Of a stretch of DNA of 64,000 nucleotides, positions 35,331 to 44,646 are shown piece after piece. The position numbers and the translations under genes are program-made. Each line of letters begins with the position of its first letter. The stretch's first letter is position 1. Origin of the DNA: Oligoflexia bacterium (GTDB lineage: Bacteria; Bdellovibrionota; Bacteriovoracia; Bacteriovoracales; Bacteriovoracaceae). Under the pieces are notes generated by a model that was given only the letters and a program-made list of their open reading frames with translations, ran no database searches and had not been told where the DNA came from. The stretch lies in the NCBI GenBank assembly GCA_015232355.1, contig JADFZW010000008.1, positions 113,378-177,377 of the forward strand. The letters run 5' to 3'.

Positions 35331-37190
35331 TTAATCAATTTTTACTCGAAGACCATCTGGCGGGGTCGATTCCTTATGTCCATCATCTCCCCAACAAACA
35401 ACAGTCCCATCTTTTTTTAAAGCACAAGAATGATGATCTCCAAGAGCAATACGTTTAACATCTCTAAGACCCTCTGGTGGGGTTGATTCATTGTAAAAAT
35501 TCATTCCCCAACAAACAACAGTCCCATCTTTTTTGATTGCACAAAAGTGACCACTTCCACTAGCAATACTTTTAACATCTCTAAGGTCAGGTGGTGGAGT
35601 TGATTCCTTCTGTCCATCCTCTCCCCAACAAACAACAGTCCCATCATTTTTTAAAGCACAAGAATTAGAATGTCCAACAGCAATACTCTTAACATCCCTA
35701 AGACCATCTGGTGGAGTTGATTGTCCAGAATAATTTAGTCCCCAACAAACAACAGTCCCATCTTTTTTTACAGCACAAGAATGTTGATTTCCAAGACCAA
35801 CACTTTTAACATCCCTAAGACCATCTGGTGGATGTGATTTTCCACCATAAGTATTTCCCCAAAAAACAACAGTTCCATCTTTTTTTAAAGCACAAGAATT
35901 AGAATATCCATTAGTAATACTTTTAACATTTTTAAGTTTATTTGGCGGGGTTACATGTTGATCCCAAATATCTTGTCCCCAACAAACAACAGTCCCATCT
36001 TTTTTTAAAGCACAAGAACGAAAATCTCTAATAGCAATACTTTTAACATCTTTAAGATCAGGGGGCGGGGTTGATGCCCCCCAATCAGCTCGTCCCCAAC
36101 AAACAACACTCCCATCCTTTTTTACAGCACAAGAATAGAAACGTCCAAGGGCCAAGACGTTATCTTGGTCGCTACTAAAGTTGCGATATTTTTTCTCCCA
36201 ATCATTTTCAAATTTTTTGCTATCACTTTCGTCCAAGATAAAATATTTAGTTTCGTCAACAAAATCTGTTAATTTTTCAACATAGCTTTCTTGTAGTTTT
36301 TTTTGTTTTGGACCTTTTATATTAACCGGGGTCATCAATAAAAGATAGTCTTCATAACTACTAACATTTTTATTCAATCCTTCTCTTTTAAATAAAATAT
36401 GCGTGTCCTCGTTTTTGATTTTTCCAAGAAGAGAATTAAGTTGTGATATAGAGTGTGTTTTGAAATATTCTTCGGCAAGCAATTTAAGTAAAGAAGGATT
36501 ATTCGCAACAGAGGGCATGTTTATAACCATTGCCAAATGAGTATCATCTACAATACATTTGAGTGCAGTACTTTTAATAAAGTCATCAATGATTTTTTTG
36601 TCTTCTTTAGGTCCTTCACTCTCGTCTTCTGTTTGGAAAATTAATCCTTCTATAAACTTAATATATTTATTACTATCTCGACAAATACTACTCTTAAAAC
36701 CTCCAAACTTTAACTTCAAAAAACGAACCCTGGTTTTAGCATCCATGATTGAATTGTTAAAGTTGTTATTTTGTAAGTTATCATCGTTTATCTTTGCTCC
36801 TCGCAAATCCATTTTCTCTAATTTGAGATTTTTAAAATTATTTTTAACTAAATCTAGAACGTAATACTCCTTTTTAATCGAAGATGAAGATGAAGACGAA
36901 GATTCGTTTATGACTATCTCACACCCATTCAAGGGATGTTTAGCAGGAGAATCGTCGCCAAATATCCACTTACTTGGAGACAATAACTTCATTAGACCAA
37001 ATGTGGTACTTGAATTCTGTGTGCCCTTTGGATTATCATCTTCTGTATTTTCTACATAAATCTTACCATCTTTAACCATGCTTATAGTGATTTTATTGTT
37101 TTCATTGCTGGCGCAAACTTTTTTTGAAATTAAAAAGATTGTACTTATAGCTACACTTAAGATTAATATATTTACGACTTTCATTTTCAC
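35331..37190 (-). CDS. Exported RCC1-repeat protein
   Basis: 619 residues with an N-terminal export signal (to about KVCASN). Residues ~95-130 show a short pentapeptide-like run (DLRGAKINDDNLQNNNF). From about residue 350 there are seven ~39-residue repeats of the form CALKKDGTVVCWG...P..L.DVKSIA, the RCC1/BLIP-II beta-propeller blade. RCC1 proteins bind small GTPases or other partners, and bacterial effectors use the fold. The gene starts 25 bp after the stop of the RBR gene, so the two form an operon. Function is inferred only from fold. Confidence 0.8.
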   Translation of the reverse strand: MKMKVVNILILSVAISTIFLISKKVCASNENNKITISMVKDGKIYVENTEDDNPKGTQNSSTTFGLMKLLSPSKWIFGDDSPAKHPLNGCEIVINESSSSSSSSIKKEYYVLDLVKNNFKNLKLEKMDLRGAKINDDNLQNNNFNNSIMDAKTRVRFLKLKFGGFKSSICRDSNKYIKFIEGLIFQTEDESEGPKEDKKIIDDFIKSTALKCIVDDTHLAMVINMPSVANNPSLLKLLAEEYFKTHSISQLNSLLGKIKNEDTHILFKREGLNKNVSSYEDYLLLMTPVNIKGPKQKKLQESYVEKLTDFVDETKYFILDESDSKKFENDWEKKYRNFSSDQDNVLALGRFYSCAVKKDGSVVCWGRADWGASTPPPDLKDVKSIAIRDFRSCALKKDGTVVCWGQDIWDQHVTPPNKLKNVKSITNGYSNSCALKKDGTVVFWGNTYGGKSHPPDGLRDVKSVGLGNQHSCAVKKDGTVVCWGLNYSGQSTPPDGLRDVKSIAVGHSNSCALKNDGTVVCWGEDGQKESTPPPDLRDVKSIASGSGHFCAIKKDGTVVCWGMNFYNESTPPEGLRDVKRIALGDHHSCALKKDGTVVCWGDDGHKESTPPDGLRVKID

Positions 37191-37215
37191 GGTATCCCTC
37201 CCATGATTTTATGAT

Positions 37216-39477
37216 TTATTTTTCAAAATCCCACATGATATTCTTAGCATCTTCGAAGAGTCTAGAGCGAAGATCATTTTTATCCAGCTTTACTTTCCCT
37301 AACTTTATTTGTTCTGCTAAAACGCTTTTTCGTCTTTTCATTTCTTCTTGTAAATTTGAATCTAATTTCGGCCAGTATGGATGTTTCTCGTCGATAATTT
37401 GATCAGAGTGACCGTCAGTTAATTTAGTATATTTTGTGTAGATCTCTCCCGTTATCATATTTAAATCCCCTGGCACTCGATAAACTCTTGGCGGTGAATA
37501 CTGTGGGCCCTTAATTTCATAGGTGGCCGGTTCATTAAATGTATTTCCTTTCATCAGATCTTTCTTGTTCTTGCAAACACCACAGGTAACATGATCACAG
37601 GCATCTGTCTTACATAAAGATCCAAGGCAATTGTCTGTGGGACATGGTCTCGTATAGTAATATGGATCACGCATTAGAGATCTCAAAATATTATCTGACA
37701 TTCCCTCTAGCATCTTTTGTTTTTGATACTCTTGGCAGCTAATCTTTTCGTTGTGAGCACCCTTGCATTTAAAACAATTAACGATTTCACAACAGGGGCA
37801 TTTAAAAGATCCAGTCAGGTATTTGCGTCCAGGATCTTTAGTAGGATCATTAAAGTGCATATGACAACCTTTAGTAGGACAGCGGTAATATTTACTATCT
37901 TTACTTAAACAACTTCCAGCTTTTATTAATAGAGATTGTATGTAAGGTTTTTCAAATTGCTTGTATTCACCATTATCAGATAAAATGCTTTTTAATTCAG
38001 AGAAGTTTATAATATGCTTACATCCATCACGATGTCTGAAACATCTTAGGTAATCTTCATGTTTTAAATTTTCATTACAGTAACCCTTAAAACAACCTTT
38101 GCAAATTTGGTGTCCACATCCAGTGGTGACCATATCTATCTCTTCTTCAAGACATCCATCACAAGATCCTTTAGTTAAAGAAATATTCTTAACAGGGCCA
38201 TTAACAGAGTTATTTAATGTTTCAATTACATTAACTAGTTCTTTTTCTACTATGTGATCTTTGTTTAAATATGATCCTAATTCTTTTAATGTCCACTCAT
38301 TAAAGAGAGAGAGCTCTCTTTCCTTTAATACAGCAAGCACCTCGCCAGTAAATCCAAACTCCTTTTTTAATAATCTAATCTCATCAGGAGAAGAAAAATC
38401 CACTTCTGCAAAATATTTCAAAGGCAAGGAAACAAAAACTTTTTTTATCTCATCTGATAAATTTTTAGCTACTTTGTCTTTTAATAATTTTACGATATCT
38501 AGCAACTGACTACAGCTTTTAGTTAAGGGAATAACTTTCGCTAGAGTTTTTACAAAACTCTTTTCCCACATGCTCTTACATTCGTTCACGTTGTTTTGTG
38601 GACTTTGTGGACTTTGTGGACTTTGTGGGCATAATGATAAGAGAGATATGAAATGCTCGATTACTTGTTCTACAAAGATCTTCTTATTTTCAATTTGAGT
38701 AAGTAGTTCCGGTGAAGTTGTTATACTCTCTATCTCTGTTAATATTTTGGAATTAACAGTAATCTTTAATTTTTCAAGAGTACTAGGAATAATTTCTGAA
38801 AATAGCATTTTCAATATCGCAGAAGCATCCCCTCCTTGATTAAGGGTTTTTTTGCTTACACTACCAATGGTTTCAATAAATCTATCTCGAATAAGGTTAT
38901 TACTAGGATTTTGAGCAGATAAAATTTTTATTAGATGATCTGAAAATAAAATATCTTTACTGAACAAACCCTTATATGCGCTAAACGCTTCGGTATTTAT
39001 TTTAGCAGGATCAAATGTTTGTGATAACAGCTGCAACTTCTTATCTACATACGAAATCAACCTATGTACTTCATCACCAGAATATAAAGCAACACTTTGT
39101 AGATTTAATGAATCAATATAACCTTTGAAAGTATTATTCTTCGCAGTCTCTGCTTCTTCTGTCTTAATTATATTTTCAAACAAGCGATTATTTTTTATTG
39201 TTGATCTACTAAGAAAATTTATTCTATTTATGGCCGAAATTTTTTGTTCCTCATTCAAATTTTCTCTATTCGATATCTCTGAAATATACTCTTGCAACTG
39301 TTGCCAAGTAGTAATAAGTTTTCCATCTAATGCAAGTTCAATATTAGATCCTATCTCCTTTTTTAACAAAAAAGGTAATTCTACTGCTTGTACTTTTGCA
39401 CTTAAGAAAGTAAAGAAAGTAAAGAAAGTAAAGAAAGTAAAAAATGAGAATAGAAGTGAAAATGATTTTGTGTTCAT
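37216..39477 (-). CDS. Exported RING-IBR-RING (RBR) E3 ubiquitin ligase-like protein
   Basis: 753 residues. The signal peptide (residues 1-31) contains a repeated FFT unit. A helical, unrecognised region spans 32-430. Then come three zinc modules: RING1-like from CDGC near 440 through TGCGHQICKGC near 454; an IBR-like module from YYRCPTKGC near 530 through FKCPCCEIVNCFKCKG near 560; and a RING2-like module RPCPTDNC near 612 with DACDHVTCGVC near 626. The RING2 Cys in ACDHVTC aligns with the thioester Cys of parkin-type ligases (GC.HM.C). RBR ligases are essentially eukaryotic; in a secreted bacterial protein this suggests an effector acting on host ubiquitin. Activity is unproven. Confidence 0.8.
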   Translation of the reverse strand: MNTKSFSLLFSFFTFFTFFTFFTFLSAKVQAVELPFLLKKEIGSNIELALDGKLITTWQQLQEYISEISNRENLNEEQKISAINRINFLSRSTIKNNRLFENIIKTEEAETAKNNTFKGYIDSLNLQSVALYSGDEVHRLISYVDKKLQLLSQTFDPAKINTEAFSAYKGLFSKDILFSDHLIKILSAQNPSNNLIRDRFIETIGSVSKKTLNQGGDASAILKMLFSEIIPSTLEKLKITVNSKILTEIESITTSPELLTQIENKKIFVEQVIEHFISLLSLCPQSPQSPQSPQNNVNECKSMWEKSFVKTLAKVIPLTKSCSQLLDIVKLLKDKVAKNLSDEIKKVFVSLPLKYFAEVDFSSPDEIRLLKKEFGFTGEVLAVLKERELSLFNEWTLKELGSYLNKDHIVEKELVNVIETLNNSVNGPVKNISLTKGSCDGCLEEEIDMVTTGCGHQICKGCFKGYCNENLKHEDYLRCFRHRDGCKHIINFSELKSILSDNGEYKQFEKPYIQSLLIKAGSCLSKDSKYYRCPTKGCHMHFNDPTKDPGRKYLTGSFKCPCCEIVNCFKCKGAHNEKISCQEYQKQKMLEGMSDNILRSLMRDPYYYTRPCPTDNCLGSLCKTDACDHVTCGVCKNKKDLMKGNTFNEPATYEIKGPQYSPPRVYRVPGDLNMITGEIYTKYTKLTDGHSDQIIDEKHPYWPKLDSNLQEEMKRRKSVLAEQIKLGKVKLDKNDLRSRLFEDAKNIMWDFEK
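39404..39439. repeat. 9-bp tandem repeat in a signal-peptide region
   Basis: Four copies of AAGAAAGTA (read on the plus strand) encode the FFT repeats in the signal peptide of the RBR protein. In-frame copy-number change would lengthen or shorten the hydrophobic core. Confidence 0.85.
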
Positions 39478-39793
39478 AAAAAAATCCTTTTTTTATTTAG
39501 AGTCCTTAATTGACAGATTAATATCTAATAGATATTTCATCAGTAACACTCCTATACTCTCTTGATTTATTTGTTATACAGATTGTAAAACTATATTTTT
39601 TATAAATATAAAATCATTTCCAACACTTACTTACTAACTAAAATTTTTTTACTCTTACTAAATATGACAATATTTATTCTCTCTTCCTGAACAAGAATTT
39701 CTGAACAAGAATACGTAATGATTACATAATTGGAATTTGTGAGATACAAATCTCGCACTAATGAAATTCTGATGAAATGATATCTAGATTAAG

Positions 39794-39848
39794 TTTGTAA
39801 ATCATTTGTAAATCATTTGTAAATCATTTGTAAATCATTTGTATATCA
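39794..39848. repeat. 11-bp tandem repeat at the end of the NHL gene
   Basis: Four exact copies of TTTGTAAATCA and a fifth variant. The last copies contain the minus-strand stop codon of the NHL-repeat gene. No function is evident; possibly slippage-generated. Confidence 0.85.
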
Positions 39849-42594
39849 AAGCACGATGATTTATTCGATCGATTATAACTAGAGAATTAGAGGAGAAACC
39901 AATACCAGCAGGCGAATCCATAGCTGTGGCCGAGCGTCCATTGCCATTATTTGTAAAATTTGATTGTCCGATAACAACATCAGCATTTTTATTATTCGTA
40001 CTAGGAAAACTATTCCAAACTAAGATACGGTGATTTCCCTTATCAGCAAGAATTATCTTTGTTCCATCACTATTAACCTTGATAGGTGAATTGAGCTCCG
40101 ATTGACTTGTTCCACTGGCAGAAGTGGTAAAATTACTTTGTCCTAAGACCACATCGGCAGCTTGACCATTGCTCGTTGGAAATGTATTCCACAAAAGAAC
40201 ACGATGATTTTGGCTATCTACAACAAGCACTTTGGTTCCATTGCTCCAAACGTCTGTTGGATACTGAAGTGTATTGTTGTTCACAGCACCTCCTGCATTA
40301 ACTGAATTGTTGGTCATATTTGTTTGCCCTAAAACAATATTGGCAGAAGCATTGTTGGTAGTTGGTATTGAATTAAAAATTAAAACACGATGATTGCTGG
40401 TATCGGCAACTAATAGTTTCCCTCCTACCATTATTAATCCACTGGAGAGACTAGTATCAATATTATCGAGACGAAGGGTTGAGGCCGTATTTCCACTCGC
40501 ACTACTCTCAAAATCATTTTGTCCAATAACAACATCAGCGGCAGCTCCAGATGCAGTTGGAATAGTGTTGTAAATTAAAACACGATTACGACCATTGTCT
40601 GCAATGGCCATCTTACCTCCAGATATACTTACAGCAGTTGGATTTTTGAGTGAGTTGTTGCCGATTGCTTGTTCAGCAGAAGTTGTTAAATTTGTTTGCC
40701 CTATAACAAAAGATGCTGAAGCTTGATCTGCAGTTGGAATTGAACTGTAAACTAATACTCGATTTTGACCTCTTACTGGAATATAGAGTTTGCTATTGTA
40801 GACCGCCGGATTTCCTAGTGGGTATTGTAATGTGGTAGCAGATGCAACTCCACCTGAGGTTTCAGTAGTAAGATTTGCTTGTCCAATTGCATACGATGCT
40901 GCTTTCCCAGTTGTTAAAGTTACATTTAATGTTGTAGTCGTGCTACCGTTTCCTGTATATGCATAGGTAGGATTGCTTCCAGAGAGTGTTTTGCCACTTA
41001 AACTTTTTATCTTACTCGCATCCAATGTTGCATTATATGAGTCGAGACTACTTGAAAAATTCCAGGTAATGCTTTTTTCACTTACACTCATAGAACTAAC
41101 GGTAACTCCACTGAGAGCGTTGCTATTATCAGGTCTAGCAATAATTTTATTAAATGTAAGTTTTAGATAATTAGTCTGTAGATCTTGGGACGAAACAGTG
41201 AGATCACTACTATCCCTAACACTATTTCGCATTTCCTCCACAGTATTTGGATCATAATTAGAGGTTAAATCAACTGTTATGTTATTTTCTGTATCACTAG
41301 TTACTCTGGCAAGCTCATACATTGCTGGAAAATCTGTTGTAGATTCAGATGGTGATTTGCTTTGGCAATCAACAGTACTTAAAACTCCAACAAGTTGAAT
41401 AACTCTATTTTTACCATATGGTACATTAGCTATTGTAAGGGTTAGACCATCTGTAACAGTACTTGTAGCAACCATGCTGGAATATTTTCCGATATATCCA
41501 ATCCCAGCTGTCGTCCCATAGACACTATTCCAACTTCCAATACCATCACCCATAACATTAACAAACACACAGTCAAATTCGCTAACTGTTGTAGGAATTG
41601 TTTGAGTTACTCCTGCTTTTTCAGTAGCACGTACCTCTATTTTATTTTTATTATCAAATGCGATTGAACTATCGAATGTCGCTGACACTTTCACTTACTG
41701 TTTGTTTCGAAGATGAATCTTAGCAGATACTGTAACTGACTTAGATAAACCACCAGAATCTGCTCCGGGTATACTTGATCCAAGGCCGGCCGGCCCGGTA
41801 GGAGCGGCAGGAGCTTTGAGGTCAGCTACTATGGTTTTACCATCGGATATACTAACAGTGGTTAAGGATTTTATTTTGAATTTGTTAATTAGCAATTGGG
41901 CCGTAGATGATTCTCCTACAGCTGCCATAACCGTTCCTGTAGTAAGTTTTATATCCAATGCTTTACTTGCTATATTTGCTGCAAAACCACCATAATCTAT
42001 AGCAAACTCTGAACCAGCCTCTATTGTTACAGATGTGTACCTATCGATAAATAATACTGTTTTTTCTTTTACGATGACTTGTTTGTTTGAGAGCGAAGAG
42101 AGCAGATAGTTGCCATCAATTAACCCGGCCTTAAGCGCATGTCTCCAGTATGAAATTTCCCCCATATCAGTAACGAATAGTGTTTTTAATATCTTTTCGA
42201 TTTCCGTATCACTCATATTTTGAAATGATGAGGTTTTCAAATCCCTGATTTTCTCAATACTCCATACTGCACCTCTAGCCTCCATGATTGCTTGACTTTG
42301 AGAGCGAGAAAGCACCCTTGCTAGTTGAGGAGATGAGAGAAATGTAACATCATTTATAGGGAGTACTTTGAGAAGGTCAGAAGGACCAACGCTGTTAATA
42401 AGGGCCCTAAGGTTATCATCAGAAAATTGTACACCTCTAGCAAGGCGATCAGCAACAGTACTAAACATGGCCTTAAGTTTGTCGGGATCACCAGCGATTG
42501 AGTTTAGTTGATCGGCCGTGAGTTCTTGAAATTCTCTATCGGTGAGTGCAGTAAAAAAAAGATTTATCGAAAGCCCTAGGGAAATAAAGAAAGA
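39835..42594 (-). pseudogene. NHL-repeat surface protein gene, 5'-truncated with an internal stop
   Basis: A single reading frame runs from 42594 to 39835, broken only by a TAA at 41695-41697 between a Gln codon and a GTG. The upstream part (about 290 codons, 41695-42594) has no ATG, GTG or TTG before codon ATG 42468, although protein-like sequence (SLGLSINLFFTALTDREFQ) continues upstream to a stop at 42595. The downstream part (619 codons) contains beta-sandwich sequence and at least six ~57-residue NHL-type blades (VLVVDSQNHRVLLWNT and similar). It appears to have lost its real start next to the transposase relic. It could still yield two polypeptides, starting at 42468 and 41694. Confidence 0.7.
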
Positions 42595-42658
42595 TCAGTT
42601 TGAAACATGATAAGAATTGGCCTTCACAGAATGTAAATTTTGTTTCATTATATTATTT

Positions 42659-43174
42659 ATGAAACAAGAAATTTTATTCAAAGAAGTTACTAAAGAAGAT
42701 TTAAAAAAACTCTCTCGAGAAGATTTAATTCAATTTGCCTTAGGAGAGCAAGAACTTAGGACACAAATAGAAAAGCAAATTCACGAATTAGAAGAAGAAA
42801 GACTATGGTTAAATGAAAAATATATTAGAATAAAAAATAAACTTTTCGATAGGAGTTCAGAAAAAAGTTTAAATATTAAGGAAAAGATTGATAAACCAAA
42901 AAAAGAAGGAAAAAAGAGACCATCAGCACCTCGTCTTCCTAGCGAACGCTATCCTAATGCTGATCTATTAGAAAAAGACATTCTGATAGAGACACCTGAA
43001 TTTTGTAAATGCCATGGTAGTCTTGTGACTGCACCATCACTACCACGAATATCTCCTAAATCAATGACAAAATATTGGAACAAATCAATAAATAAGAAAA
43101 AGACAGCAATCAAATGGGAATTTACTCGAAAGAAGGCACGTGAAAAATTTAATTATGAGATGGGTTCATCTTGA
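42659..43174 (+). pseudogene. IS66-type transposase N-terminal relic
   Basis: About 171 residues. The first ~125 resemble the IS66 TnpC start: a coiled coil, then KLFDRSSEKS (LxGRSSEK-like), a basic stretch, and ERYPNADLLEKDI with a degraded zinc finger (CKCHG). The catalytic DDE domain is missing. The final ~45 residues (KYWNKSINKKKTAIKWEFTR, then KAREKF) look like the C-terminus of another transposase joined in frame. It is an inactive remnant beside the truncated NHL gene. Confidence 0.65.
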
Positions 43175-43317
43175 AAAACTAAAAAATTAGAGTACTAGAC
43201 CATAATTTTTTTTAATTCAGTGATGTGTATAGTCTATAATTTCAGACAGAATGAATTCTTTAAATTTTTTTAGCGTTCAATTTATTTACAATATAAATTT
43301 GAATAAATTTGAAAAGT

Positions 43318-43752
43318 TTAAAAATAATCTTTTATTACTTCAAAATCTTCTATATCACCTGGTCGTATTTTAAACATTGGATGTGCTTCTAGTTTTGTTA
43401 TCCTATCTAGCTCTAAATATTTTTTCTTATTTCTTGTGTAAAGCTTTTTTAATAAATGTTTTTGTTCAAATGCTAGCTGTCCACTAGTGACGAACATCTT
43501 TGATTTTTCAACATTTATTTTTGATTCATCAAAGTTATATCCTCGCTTTTTAGATTCTATTAAAATTTCTGTTAAGTAAGCGCAAATTGCCTTAATTGGA
43601 TTTTTATTTTTCTTAAAGCGAATAAGTTGGGAATGATTTTTATACCCTTTAGTATTACCTTCCAAAACTTTCTTTGCAAGTAGACCCTCTCGCCAAACTG
43701 CCAGCAATCCTTTTGTGTCAAGATATTTAGGGTGAATGCTCCAGAGTCTCAT
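43318..43752 (-). CDS. Pyrimidine dimer DNA glycosylase (T4 endonuclease V-like)
   Basis: 144 residues. MRLWSIHPKYLDTKGLLAVW at the N-terminus and REGLLAKKVL match the bacterial relatives of T4 DenV, which cut the glycosyl bond at UV dimers. The conserved basic, helical core and EAHPMFKIRPGDIE C-terminus are present. Its start overlaps the stop of tag as ATGA, so two base-excision glycosylases are translationally coupled. Confidence 0.85.
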   Translation of the reverse strand: MRLWSIHPKYLDTKGLLAVWREGLLAKKVLEGNTKGYKNHSQLIRFKKNKNPIKAICAYLTEILIESKKRGYNFDESKINVEKSKMFVTSGQLAFEQKHLLKKLYTRNKKKYLELDRITKLEAHPMFKIRPGDIEDFEVIKDYF

Positions 43753-44621
43753 GTGTTGTTGTAGTGATATTTCATTTTTTTAGTTTTTGCTGTTAACTGT
43801 TTGTAGCGGAAACAGTCTACTAAATGATCATTGACCATGCCTACTGCTTGCATGTGAGAATAGATGATTGTTGATCCAACAAATTTAAAGCCACGTTGTT
43901 TTAAATCTTTGCTGAAATTGTCTGATTCTTTAGAGGTTGGTCGCATTTCACTAAGGTGCTTTAATTTATTCACAATAGTTTTTCCATCAACAAATCGCCA
44001 GCTGTAGTTATCAAAGCTGCCGAACTCTTCTTGAATTTTTAGAAATAATTTTGCATTGGCCACGGAGGATTCAACTTTTAAACGATTACGAATTATCCTT
44101 TGGTCTTGTAGAAGAGATTCTACTTTTTTGCTAGAGTAGCGTGCCACCTTTTCCACATCAAAATCAGAGTAGGCTTTGCGATATCCTTCCCTTCGTTTCA
44201 AAATAGTAATCCAGCTTAATCCTGCCTGTGCCCCTTCTAATATTAGAAACTCAAATAATATTTTATCATCATGTATGGGTGTACCCCATTCAGTATCGTG
44301 ATAGTTTACATAAGTTGGATCTTCCCCACACCAAGGACATCGTATAATTTCTTTTTTCATTTTATTATTATCCTTTATTTTTTTTCTTCTTGTTTCTAAA
44401 AAATTATTGCCATTTTTATTTTTTATTAATGCCTCAACCTCTTTGCGAAGTAGGCGAATAAAAGGATTGCCGAAATAAGACTGCTGACGATATTGTAATC
44501 CACCTGACCTGATTGATTTGACGATGTCTTTGTAGCTTAATCCAAATTCTTTTAAGGCCTGTTTTTCACTAATAGTTTCACCTTTTTGAAACCATAAATT
44601 GTTTGATTCATTTGTCACCAA
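43749..44621 (-). CDS. tag: DNA-3-methyladenine glycosylase I with an N-terminal extension
   Basis: Residues ~92-285 are Tag: RCPWCGEDPTYVNYHDTEWG (first zinc ligand and base pocket), EGAQAGLSWITIL with the key Glu/Trp, RRFVDGK-like region, and the second zinc ligands in SHMQAVGMVNDH. The first ~90 residues are an added domain with ISEKQALKEFGL and LQYRQQSYFGNPFIRLLRKE; its order of elements recalls the XPA DNA-binding segment, but this is only a resemblance. It removes 3-methyladenine. An internal ATG (about 44360) would give a normal-length Tag, so the extension could be optional. Confidence 0.9.
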   Translation of the reverse strand: MVTNESNNLWFQKGETISEKQALKEFGLSYKDIVKSIRSGGLQYRQQSYFGNPFIRLLRKEVEALIKNKNGNNFLETRRKKIKDNNKMKKEIIRCPWCGEDPTYVNYHDTEWGTPIHDDKILFEFLILEGAQAGLSWITILKRREGYRKAYSDFDVEKVARYSSKKVESLLQDQRIIRNRLKVESSVANAKLFLKIQEEFGSFDNYSWRFVDGKTIVNKLKHLSEMRPTSKESDNFSKDLKQRGFKFVGSTIIYSHMQAVGMVNDHLVDCFRYKQLTAKTKKMKYHYNNT

Positions 44622-44646
44622 AACACCTCTGTGTTCATTCAGTTAT

